Positions 1 through 6,080 of a stretch of DNA of 34,892 nucleotides are shown here, piece by piece. The notes beneath the pieces are model-generated. The model was not told where the DNA came from, made no database searches, and saw only the letters and a list, made by a program, of their open reading frames with translations. The number at the start of each line of letters is the position of its first letter. The stretch's first letter is position 1. Made by a program: the position numbers and the translations under genes. Source of the DNA: Cyanobacteria bacterium HKST-UBA04 (GTDB taxonomy: Bacteria > Cyanobacteriota > Vampirovibrionia > Vampirovibrionales > JAGQHJ01); assembly GCA_020431915.1 (NCBI GenBank), contig JAGQHJ010000021.1:1-34892 (forward strand), in the 5' to 3' direction.

Positions 1-2
1 CG

Positions 3-1613
3 TTCCGTAACCAGCCCATTACGGTACACCAGACGCCTGCTGATAGACCACAGTTTTCTGGCGGCCTGCCGGCCATGGCTGCCGCCGGGCTGGGCGATCA
101 ATTCACGACCCTGTTGGCCCAGAACCAGGTGTTAAGCCGGGTGTTTGTCGAGTTTTTTGGGTACACGGGCTGGAATGTGGCCTTGGCCCGCAATGGCTGG
201 GAACGTTTTGAGCGGGCCATGGATTCGGTGTGCTGGGCGGTGTTGGGCATGGGGGTGCCGGTGCTGCTGGGCAAGATGCTGGTGCCCCGGTTTAACCGAA
301 ACCTGAAAGCCGAGTTCCCCAAGGCGTTTTTGCCCCGGCAAGCCCTGGGCAAGGGGGTGGGAATCAAGCCCCTGGATTTACCCTTCGAATGGCTCGACCA
401 CGCCGGCTTTGCTCAGCGGTTTGCCAAGGGAACAGCCTTCAGCAAGCAGTTGCCTAAGTACGGGTTGCGTAACCTGCCCAAGGCCTTGGCCACCAAGGTG
501 CTTAATCGCAAGCTCTTTGCCATCATGATGCTCGATTACCTGGCCCTGTGGGCCAAGGCCAATGGCTACAGCTGGGGCAAGAACTGGGTAACGGCCCACT
601 TTTCCAAGAAGGAGGGGTTTTCCGGCATTTTTAATATTGCTAGCGACGACTACCGCCAAGAGCAGGTACAGGACTACAAGGCCCACCGCAAGCAACGGCT
701 GTTCTGGTCGTTGGGGCTTAGCTTTCTTGGTTCCGTGGCTTTCCCCTTTATCATGAGCCGGGCCCTTAAAAGCCCGGTTAAGGCCGGAAGCAGGGGGATG
801 ATGGGCTGGTTCAAGAAAAAGATGCCCTATTTTAACTACAGCAATATTGTGTACATGAGCAAGTATGCCCTGATGTGGCAGGTGTTCTGGAACTGGAACC
901 TGACGGGGTTGATGGCGGCCCGCGACAAAAACGAGCGGCGCGAGCACCTGATGAAATGCGTGGCCACGGACTTTTTCTTCTTCGTTGGCGATGATTTCAT
1001 CAGCGGCTACATGGGCAAGTGGCTGCAAAACCGCTATAAAAAGCCCTTGGGTGGCTACCAGCTCATGCACACTCGGCGCGGGTTGTTCGGCAACCCCGAG
1101 GCCAAGGGCTTTCACGAAATTATTCTGGAGGCCAACGCACTAAAAAACCCAGCCCAGCGGCAACTGGCCAAACGCCTGGGCAAGGCCATCCTGTTTTCGG
1201 GTATTGCCGGTACGGCCCTGTGCCTAGGTATTTCCATGACCCTGCTCACCCAGTGGTTTACCAAGCAAAAAGTACGGCGCGAGGAGGCCGAGCGGGCGGG
1301 TCGGCGGCGGGCGGCACCCGTATCCGTATCCGTGCCCGTGCCCGTGCCTGTGTCTGTGCCAAGGCAAATACCGGGGTCGACACCGATGCCAATAGCGACG
1401 CCAATCCGTTCGGTACCGGCCATCTTGCCGTTAAATCAGTCTTCTGGCCAAAGTCTTGGGCAGGGTGTTGTCCAGCAACCCTTCCTGCACCAAAATCCTG
1501 GAACATTGATGCTGCCAGCCTTCAATCATGTGTATCCATACCGACAGGCTCCAGTGGCCATGGTTGAGTCGTGTCATATCATCCAGTCTCCCTACAGCGG
1601 TCAACGGTTCTAG
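3..1613 (+). CDS. Multi-span membrane protein of unknown function, 5' end outside window
   Basis: The reading frame is open from the window edge, and the peptide before the first ATG (position 75) looks coding. That ATG has no Shine-Dalgarno sequence, so the true start is probably upstream; the piece from 75 is 512 residues. I do not recognise a family. Counting from the ATG, hydrophobic segments lie near residues 52-70, 210-230, 265-285 and 370-395, separated by basic, aromatic-rich loops. The C-terminal ~115 residues are low-complexity, with a Val/Ser/Pro run (VSVSVPVPVPVSVP) followed by Gln/Pro-rich sequence. The segment of basic residues before the second hydrophobic stretch resembles the same region of the two membrane proteins at 16178-18999, so a distant relation is possible but unproven. 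It ends 11 bases before the convergent toxin gene. Confidence 0.75.
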   Translation, partial: FRNQPITVHQTPADRPQFSGGLPAMAAAGLGDQFTTLLAQNQVLSRVFVEFFGYTGWNVALARNGWERFERAMDSVCWAVLGMGVPVLLGKMLVPRFNRNLKAEFPKAFLPRQALGKGVGIKPLDLPFEWLDHAGFAQRFAKGTAFSKQLPKYGLRNLPKALATKVLNRKLFAIMMLDYLALWAKANGYSWGKNWVTAHFSKKEGFSGIFNIASDDYRQEQVQDYKAHRKQRLFWSLGLSFLGSVAFPFIMSRALKSPVKAGSRGMMGWFKKKMPYFNYSNIVYMSKYALMWQVFWNWNLTGLMAARDKNERREHLMKCVATDFFFFVGDDFISGYMGKWLQNRYKKPLGGYQLMHTRRGLFGNPEAKGFHEIILEANALKNPAQRQLAKRLGKAILFSGIAGTALCLGISMTLLTQWFTKQKVRREEAERAGRRRAAPVSVSVPVPVPVSVPRQIPGSTPMPIATPIRSVPAILPLNQSSGQSLGQGVVQQPFLHQNPGTLMLPAFNHVYPYRQAPVAMVESCHIIQSPYSGQRF

Positions 1614-1624
1614 CGGGTCAATGC

Positions 1625-1924
1625 CTATCCATTGGCATAGATTAACTGCTTGACCTTTTTATAGAAGTTTTCATGAGGGCCGATGAGCAGGATCACCACA
1701 CACTCGGCTTCCTCGTTGTACTGGTAGGCAATGCGGAAGGCGGTGCCCTGGTACTGGAAGTGGTGCGAGTAGACCATGGTCAGCGGTTGCGAGAGTTTTT
1801 CGCCCTTTTGGGTGGGGTTGTTCATGATCTCAAGCAAGGCTTCCTTGATACGCACGCGCAGGGGCTTGTCCAGCTTGCGCTGGGCTTTGTTGGCTGTTCG
1901 TGTCAGTACAAGTTGCGCTGCCAT
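1625..1924 (-). CDS. RelE/ParE-superfamily toxin (putative mRNA interferase)
   Basis: About 99 residues when started at ATG 1924, the usual length of RelE/ParE toxins. The opening strand and helix (LVLTRTANKAQRKLDKPLR) and the later strands (FRIAYQYNEE, CVVILLIGPHENFYKKV) follow the RelE fold pattern. Many members cleave mRNA on the ribosome, while ParE members poison gyrase; the sequence does not decide which. The frame stays open upstream to an ATG at 2089 that overlaps the preceding gene by 17 bases, and another ATG lies at 1966. I prefer 1924 because the toxin fold begins there, but a translated 55-residue extension cannot be excluded. The partner upstream on the same strand is the likely antitoxin. 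Confidence 0.7.
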   Translation of the reverse strand: MAAQLVLTRTANKAQRKLDKPLRVRIKEALLEIMNNPTQKGEKLSQPLTMVYSHHFQYQGTAFRIAYQYNEEAECVVILLIGPHENFYKKVKQLIYANG

Positions 1925-2072
1925 AATTGCCTGTAACGGGCTACTCCGTCTTGATTTTGTAACCATCGTAAAACCGCTGAAAACGGTGGCTTTGGCCGTT
2001 TCAGAACCAAAAACCGTCAGTAGGTGGTGTTTTTTATTTACCGCTAAAGTGTTCAGGCTTGCTGTATCAGGA

Positions 2073-2276
2073 TTAATCCAAATCGGCAAAAGCGAGATCG
2101 AACGGTACCACTGCGTTTTGCTGGGCTTCGAGCATGCTCACCAGCAGGTCAGTGGCCTGATCCACGTCACTGAGCAGGGCGAAGGTTTCCAGTTGCGACT
2201 CGGACAACGAGCTTAACAACTTGGCCCGGCTGGCACGTTTGACCAGGAATTGGGTTAAAGAAGCAGAATCAGACAC
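2073..2276 (-). CDS. Small acidic protein, probable antitoxin of the RelE-like toxin
   Basis: 67 residues from a GTG start at 2276, with a GGGGAG element 12 bases upstream. The protein is helix-rich, Ser/Leu/Ala-rich at the N-terminus and acidic at the C-terminus (ending FDLAFADLD). It has no ribbon-helix-helix, Phd or HTH signature that I can recognise. Its position directly upstream of a RelE-type toxin, with an overlap if the longer toxin start is used, is the normal antitoxin-toxin order, and this is the main basis for the call. The family is not recognised and could be a new antitoxin type or an unrelated small protein. Confidence 0.5.
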   Translation of the reverse strand: MSDSASLTQFLVKRASRAKLLSSLSESQLETFALLSDVDQATDLLVSMLEAQQNAVVPFDLAFADLD

Positions 2277-2591
2277 TGTAAACAGGGTCTCCCCGGATTG
2301 GTAGTGGTTCGCTACGTCGCGTTGATCAGAGGTCTTTACCTATGTAGACAGGGGCTTTACGGGCCATTAGGGCCATGCCCAAGGCGGCCGTTGCCCATGG
2401 CATAAAACCCATGGATGGGCCATTTGTTGATAGGTTGGGTTGGTCAATGCAACGGATTGGTTTACAAACAGGCTCGGTCTGGGTGGGTAGGAGGGTGACA
2501 GGGCGAAAGGGCCTGGGCCCGGTCCTGGCTGCGATCGGCAGTTATCCGAAATTTTGCCCCCCTCTGTTTGGTCGAGGTTGCTTCACATCGA

Positions 2592-2619
2592 CGACCCCAT
2601 GGCTGAAGCCAAGGGGTCG
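2592..2619 (+). other. Symmetric hairpin upstream of fliS
   Basis: Arms CGACCCC (2592-2598) and GGGGTCG (2613-2619) pair perfectly. Inside, a 2+2 internal loop leads to GGC-TGAA-GCC. No T tract follows, so it is not a standard terminator. It may be a leader structure or overlap promoter control. Confidence 0.4.
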
Positions 2620-2631
2620 GTCGGCCGATAC
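2604..2631 (+). promoter_or_regulatory. Possible sigma-28/FliA-type promoter for fliS
   Basis: TGAA (2604-2607) is followed after 16 bases by GCCGATAC (2624-2631). The known FliA/SigD consensus is TAAA, about 15 bases, then GCCGATAA, so the -10 half matches 7 of 8. It lies about 120 bases before the flagellar gene fliS. The -35 half is weak and overlaps the hairpin. Confidence 0.35.
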
Positions 2632-2753
2632 CGGATTATGAGCCCGTGTGGCCTCGATACTCGATAAGGGTGTGGTCGTTTGCTTGCCATTGAAGACACC
2701 TCCACCCCCGCTGACCCCATTATGTACTATGTAATCCCCTGGTACCCCTACCC

Positions 2754-3215
2754 ATGAACCAATACGCACCCTACGTTAACACCTATAAAAACCAACGCGT
2801 CGAAACGGCGAGCCCCGAAACCCTGATTATTATGCTGTACGATGGGGCCATCCGCTTTCTGAATGTGGCCAAGTCGGCCCAGGCCGACGGGGACATCGAG
2901 ACCTTCCACAACCATGTGGTCAAGGCCCAGCGTATTGTGTTTGAGTTGATGGCCAGCCTGGACATGGAGATTGGCGGCGAGGTGGCCGGTAACCTGTATC
3001 GCTTGTACGACTACCTGCACAGTCAGCTGATTCAGGCCGACTTGAAAACGAACGTGCTACTATTGGACGAGGTTCAAACCCACCTGCGGGAGCTTCGCGA
3101 TTCATGGCAGCAAGCCATTGAAATCAGCAAGAAAGGCGAAAGCGCTTCCGGTCAGGCATCGGACCAAAACGATTCGGCACAGGGATCTCGTTCCGGTAAT
3201 GTCTACAGCGCTTAG
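2754..3215 (+). CDS. fliS: Flagellin chaperone FliS
   Basis: 153 residues. FliS binds the C-terminal helix of newly made flagellin in the cytoplasm, prevents premature polymerisation and delivers flagellin to the export gate. The family N-terminus is present: a Tyr-rich start (NQYAPYVNTYKNQRVETASP) followed by ETLIIMLYDGAIRFLNVAK, then the four-helix-bundle core with KAQRIVFELMASLDMEIGG and LYRLYDYLHSQLIQA. The last ~28 residues are a polar Ser/Gly/Gln tail that makes it longer than typical FliS (~125-135). No Shine-Dalgarno is visible before the ATG, but the conserved N-terminus fixes the start. The next gene overlaps its 3' end by 17 bases, suggesting coupled translation. Confidence 0.93.
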   Translation: MNQYAPYVNTYKNQRVETASPETLIIMLYDGAIRFLNVAKSAQADGDIETFHNHVVKAQRIVFELMASLDMEIGGEVAGNLYRLYDYLHSQLIQADLKTNVLLLDEVQTHLRELRDSWQQAIEISKKGESASGQASDQNDSAQGSRSGNVYSA

Positions 3216-3546
3216 CTTTGAAACCCTTCAGCAAAAACTACAGACGTTACTCGACCTGACCGAGTCGATTACCGCCTTGGATAGCCAGGCCGATGAGTAT
3301 GTTGCGGCGCTCGACCAGGTGTTGCTGGCGCGCCAACAGTTGATTGACGAACTGAACGGGGCGGATCAGTCCGCATTGAGCGATGCGCAACGCCACACGT
3401 TGGCGGCTGTCTCGGATCGGGTTCGGGTGGCCAGCGACCAGGCCATGCGGACGTTGACACAGGTTCGGCAGGACGAAATAAACAGTACCAAGGCGTTGAC
3501 CTTAACCCAGCAAGCGCTCAAGGCTTACGGCCAGTTTAGGGCGTAG
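3199..3546 (+). CDS. Small helical protein after fliS, FliT-like candidate
   Basis: 115 residues from ATG 3199, which overlaps the end of fliS by 17 bases. The frame is open further upstream, but that part only shadows fliS. The protein is almost entirely predicted alpha-helical, rich in Leu, Gln and Ala (e.g. LQTLLDLTESITALDSQADE), without membrane segments or Cys. Size, helical make-up and position directly after fliS match FliT, the filament-cap chaperone and regulator that often follows fliS. FliT sequences are poorly conserved, so the call rests mainly on context. It may be another export chaperone. Confidence 0.6.
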   Translation: MSTALSFETLQQKLQTLLDLTESITALDSQADEYVAALDQVLLARQQLIDELNGADQSALSDAQRHTLAAVSDRVRVASDQAMRTLTQVRQDEINSTKALTLTQQALKAYGQFRA

Positions 3547-3550
3547 GGCT

Positions 3551-3556
3551 TATAAT
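3551..3556 (+). promoter_or_regulatory. Perfect -10 element just before the receiver-domain gene
   Basis: TATAAT at 3551-3556 has no good -35 at normal spacing and no TG extension. Initiation about 7 bases downstream would fall at the GTG start codon (3563), which lacks a well-placed Shine-Dalgarno. A leaderless transcript is possible. Confidence 0.3.
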
Positions 3557-3562
3557 AGTGCT

Positions 3563-3946
3563 GTGACCAAGCTGTTGATTGTGGAAGACGAGCCGTTGTG
3601 GCAAACGGCACTGTCGTCGTTGATTGATACCCGACCGGACTTGCAGGTGGTGGGGGTGGTGGACAACGCGGCCGAGGCCATGGGCCTTGTCGAAAGCCAG
3701 GGACCCGACATTATGTTGCTGGACTGGAAGATAAAAGGCCCTGTTGATGGACTTGAATTGGCAAACACCTTGACGGAAGGCGTCCATGCCCAGTATGCAC
3801 CCTGGCAGGTTATTATGATTACAGGCTCGCCGCGCGAGCAGCTTGGCGATATTCCCTATGGGTTTGTGCCAAAGCCGGCCATTGCCCAGCGCTTGCTTCA
3901 AGCCATTGACGAAGCCCTGCTGCAAGGCGGTGCGCCCCAGTCGTAG
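3563..3946 (+). CDS. Stand-alone response-regulator receiver domain (CheY-like)
   Basis: 127 residues, a single receiver domain with no output domain. Key positions are visible: acidic pocket E8/D9/E10 (LLIVEDEP), phospho-acceptor D54 (IMLLDWKIKG), switch Thr T87 (VIMITGSP) and Lys K104 (GFVPKP). Phosphorylation at D54 by a histidine kinase is expected. The WKIKGPVDG sequence after the Asp resembles receivers that act in phosphorelays as well as CheY. It starts with GTG 17 bases after the FliT-like gene and no kinase is nearby. Its place after fliS suggests a flagellar or motility role, which is inference. Confidence 0.85.
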   Translation: MTKLLIVEDEPLWQTALSSLIDTRPDLQVVGVVDNAAEAMGLVESQGPDIMLLDWKIKGPVDGLELANTLTEGVHAQYAPWQVIMITGSPREQLGDIPYGFVPKPAIAQRLLQAIDEALLQGGAPQS

Positions 3947-4432
3947 CGCTTTGCTTGCGGTGCTGGTGGAGTCGGTTGCCCGGTTTGCAGGTTGGTGGCT
4001 TTACGGGGTAGTGGCTTTACAGAGGGGGGGGTTTTGGTTACACTGCCTAGTCCGGGATCGACGATGCTGTTTTGTCCGCCTCGTGCCTGCCCCAGATACT
4101 CCGGTATTCAGGTGTTTAGGTACAAACCGAGTCAGATAGCGCGTTCAGCTTAATTTCGTCCCCAACTCAACCCAACTTCTACTGTTCTCTTTAGTTCCAA
4201 TGCTGTTGAACGGTTGCGTCGAGCCCCGTGCCTGAAAAGCCCTTTTCTTTTAAGTGTGTGTGTCCCTGAATATCCCCTTATCCCGCACGAGCACCTAAAA
4301 CCCTGGCTTACGTTCAGGTTAACCCTCCCCCTTTCTTCAGTCCATACTTCCCCTCCCCTGCGCCAAGGCAGGAACCCGCTGGTGGACGCCGCGGTTCGTG
4401 CATTTGGCAACACAATATAAAGGTACAGACCC
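3947..4432. other. 486-base intergenic region before rplJ
   Basis: No gene supported. In many bacteria nusG, rplK and rplA precede rplJ; none is here. The region becomes pyrimidine-rich from about 4165 to 4360. The last 80 bases contain nested complementary segments described as a possible L10 leader. No clear promoter could be chosen by eye. Confidence 0.6.
4362..4408 (+). promoter_or_regulatory. rplJ leader: Possible L10-type autoregulatory leader before rplJ
   Basis: GCCAA (4362-4366) can pair with TTGGC (4404-4408), enclosing GAACC (about 4373-4377) paired with GGTTC (4393-4397). rplJL operons are commonly controlled by binding of L10-L7/L12 to a folded leader just upstream of rplJ, so position fits. 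The helices are short and I cannot confirm the kink-turn motif. Confidence 0.3.
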
Positions 4433-4966
4433 TTGGTTAGTTTTCAGCAGAAAAAAGACAAATACGAAAGCTATGTCGCCAGCCTCAAGGATGCCAAGGC
4501 GGGTGTGGTCTTTGATTACCAGGGCCTGACTGTGGCCCAGTTCAATGACTTACGCAGCCAGCTCTTTGCCCAGGGTGCCCGGATTTCGGTGGTTAAAAAC
4601 ACCGTGTTCAAGCGGGCCTTGGCCGAGGCTCAGCGCCAGGAGCTTGAACAACTGTTCAGTGGTCCCAAGGCCGTGTTGTTTGCCTTTGAAGACGAGGTAA
4701 CGCCGGTCAAAGCCCTCAAGGAATTCCTGCAGAAGGCCAAGCTTGGCAAGCTGAATGGCGGTTATGTAGACAAGCAGTTCCTGGACGAGGCTGCTGTAAA
4801 GCAGTTCTCCGAGCTGCCTAGCCTTGAAGAGCTTCGTGGCAAACTGCTTGGTGCCATCAATTCGCCGTTGTCCGGTATTGTGATGGCCATCAACAGCCCG
4901 GCTCGTGGGCTGGTAACCTGCCTCGACCAGATTGCCGAACAAAAGAAGGCCCAAGAAGGCGCCTAA
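4433..4966 (+). CDS. rplJ: 50S ribosomal protein L10
   Basis: 177 residues. L10 forms the base of the ribosomal stalk and carries L7/L12 dimers that recruit translation factors. Family sequence is clear: GVVFDYQGLTVAQFNDLR, then ISVVKNTVFKRALAEA, and a C-terminal helix (ARGLVTCLDQIAEQKKAQ) that binds L7/L12. The start is TTG at 4433, with AAAGG about 10 bases upstream; no in-frame ATG or GTG lies near the conserved N-terminus. A TTG start on a highly expressed ribosomal gene is unusual and could limit translation. rplL follows after 63 bases. Confidence 0.95.
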   Translation: MVSFQQKKDKYESYVASLKDAKAGVVFDYQGLTVAQFNDLRSQLFAQGARISVVKNTVFKRALAEAQRQELEQLFSGPKAVLFAFEDEVTPVKALKEFLQKAKLGKLNGGYVDKQFLDEAAVKQFSELPSLEELRGKLLGAINSPLSGIVMAINSPARGLVTCLDQIAEQKKAQEGA

Positions 4967-5029
4967 GCGCCGTTTCCGTATAGATTTACAAGTTGTTACT
5001 ACCCCTATAAATACAAGGAACCTCGATCA

Positions 5030-5425
5030 ATGTCCGTGGAATTGGATGATAAAACGCAACAGATTTTTGACCAGATTAAGGAACTGACCTTCCTTCAAAC
5101 CGCCAACCTGGTAAAAGCCTTTGAAGACGAGTTTGGCATTTCTGCCGCTGCGGCTCCTGTGGCTGTGGCCGCTGTGGCCGGTGGCGGTGGCGCTGCTGCA
5201 AGCAGTGACGAAGAAAAAGAATACAGCGTCATCCTTAAGAGCGCTGGTGCGAGCAAAATTAACGTACTTAAAGAAGTACGTGCCGTTACGGGCCTGGGCT
5301 TGAAAGAAGCCAAGGAACTGGTTGACGGTGCTCCCAAAGCGATTAAGGAAGGCCTGAACGCCAACGAAGCCAAGGAAATCAAGGAAAAGCTCGAAGCCGC
5401 CGGTGCGACGATTGATCTCGAATAG
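5030..5425 (+). CDS. rplL: 50S ribosomal protein L7/L12
   Basis: 131 residues. It forms the flexible stalk dimers that contact elongation factors and stimulate GTP hydrolysis. The N-terminal dimerisation helix region ([24 protein letters not shown]) is followed by an Ala/Gly/Val-rich hinge at about 38-61. The C-terminal factor-binding domain then has the signature [20 protein letters not shown] and [12 protein letters not shown], ending AGATIDLE. The ribosome binding site AAGGAA lies 9-10 bases before the ATG. It is followed by an unusually long, structured gap before rpoB. Confidence 0.97.
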   Translation: MSVELDDKTQQIFDQIKELTFLQTANLVKAFEDEFGISAAAAPVAVAAVAGGGGAAASSDEEKEYSVILKSAGASKINVLKEVRAVTGLGLKEAKELVDGAPKAIKEGLNANEAKEIKEKLEAAGATIDLE

Positions 5426-5494
5426 GCCAGCGCCCATTCTTGTACGCACAATAATGGCTTCTCCCTGCCTGCCAAAAAGACATTGACCCGACAA

Positions 5495-5536
5495 AGATGC
5501 GTACGCCTAAACCGTTAGACGCGGGCGTGCGCATCT
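5495..5536 (+). other. 13-bp hairpin 70 bases after rplL
   Basis: AGATGCGTACGCC (5495-5507) pairs with GGCGTGCGCATCT (5524-5536), all positions paired with a single G-U wobble, leaving a 16-base loop. No T tract follows, so a normal intrinsic terminator is unlikely. A partial attenuator or RNase processing site is more likely. Confidence 0.6.
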
Positions 5537-5571
5537 GAGAAGGGCTCTTGTATATCTCCTAAAGGACAGGT

Positions 5572-5698
5572 ATTTGGGAGGGTGCTATACAAAGGCGATG
5601 CTTTACCGTGGCCAGCACCCGTGCCGGGGTTTTCCCAGAGCAAAAAGGACAATGCGTGTGCGCGTCCTTTGAAGAAGCCCCCAGGCATTCTCCCAAAT
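5572..5698 (+). ncRNA. Candidate three-way-junction structured RNA
   Basis: A closing helix ATTTGGGAG (5572-5580) with CTCCCAAAT (5690-5698) encloses two arms. Arm one is GGTGCT (5581-5586) with AGCACC (5614-5619), with a possible inner AAAG/CTTT. Arm two is TGCC+GGGG (5622-5629) with CCCC+A+GGCA (5679-5687), capped by AAAGGAC (5644-5650) with GTCCTTT (5664-5670) and an inner GCG/CGC. All helices are compatible and their total pairing is far above what short chance complementarity gives. I do not recognise it as SRP RNA, tmRNA, RNase P RNA or a riboswitch class. It may be a small RNA or an rpoB leader element. Confidence 0.5.
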
Positions 5699-5780
5699 CA
5701 CGTGAACCAATGCGAATGGATAGGCTCGGCGCTATTGAATCCTTAGCGCCACTTGGGTTACCATCATAAAATTACCCATA

Positions 5781-5809
5781 TTGTCTGTTTGGTTCGGTTC
5801 GCTTATTGT
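5781..5809 (+). promoter_or_regulatory. Possible promoter upstream of rpoB
   Basis: TTGTCT (5781-5786), a 17-base spacer, then TATTGT (5804-5809). Both hexamers are partial matches to the sigma-70 consensus. It would give rpoBC its own promoter about 265 bases upstream. Confidence 0.3.
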
Positions 5810-5933
5810 CTAGTCTTTTTCGGTTTATGCGCGCTCCAGTCCCTGGTTTCAAGGATTTAAGAGCAGTAAAACCATAGCTATACGGAGTTATCAGGTGTCT
5901 ATGGCGAAAATGGCCCGATAAAGGTATTCAAGA

Positions 5934-5959
5934 CCTTCCAGTCTGGAAGGATCTTCCAG
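5934..5959 (+). promoter_or_regulatory. Mutually exclusive hairpins in the rpoB leader
   Basis: CTGGAAG (5943-5949) can pair upstream with CCTTCC (5934-5939, extended as CCTTCC/GGAAGG, loop 5) or downstream with CTTCCAG (5953-5959, loop 3). The same seven bases CTTCCAG occur on both sides, so only one hairpin can form at a time. Confidence 0.45.
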
Positions 5960-6080
5960 TGTTAGGTGTGCTACTGGTACCACCGCTGTTTTACGCCCCA
6001 ACTCCGGCCTTGTTCCTTAATACAGTGCATTGAAACATATTGTCTCGACGTGTTCCGGTCAACCCTTGTGAGGTCGCTCC

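Larger units (their letters stand above)
2277..2753. other. 477-base divergent intergenic region before fliS
   Basis: No convincing gene. It separates the minus-strand toxin pair from plus-strand fliS and should hold both promoters. It contains a hairpin at 2592-2619 and a possible flagellar-sigma promoter just after it, listed separately. Short open frames here have no ribosome binding site and no family resemblance. Confidence 0.6.
5426..6080. other. 655-base structured rplL-rpoB intergenic region
   Basis: No protein gene supported. It contains the 13-bp hairpin at 5495-5536, a multi-helix RNA candidate at 5572-5698, a 6-bp hairpin at 5728-5750 (GGCGCT/AGCGCC), a possible promoter at 5781-5809 and alternative hairpins at 5934-5959. 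In E. coli the rplL-rpoB gap holds an attenuator and an RNase III processing site; this gap is larger and its elements are not recognisably the same. Confidence 0.7.

Noticed and set aside
2375..2641. 88-codon plus-strand frame before fliS
   Set aside because: No ribosome binding site, Gly/Arg/Trp composition typical of non-coding sequence, and it covers the probable fliS promoter.
5531..5550. CTGAGA resembling the thi-box motif of TPP riboswitches
   Set aside because: The required GGGGTGC before it and the second conserved arm are missing, and the bases overlap another hairpin.
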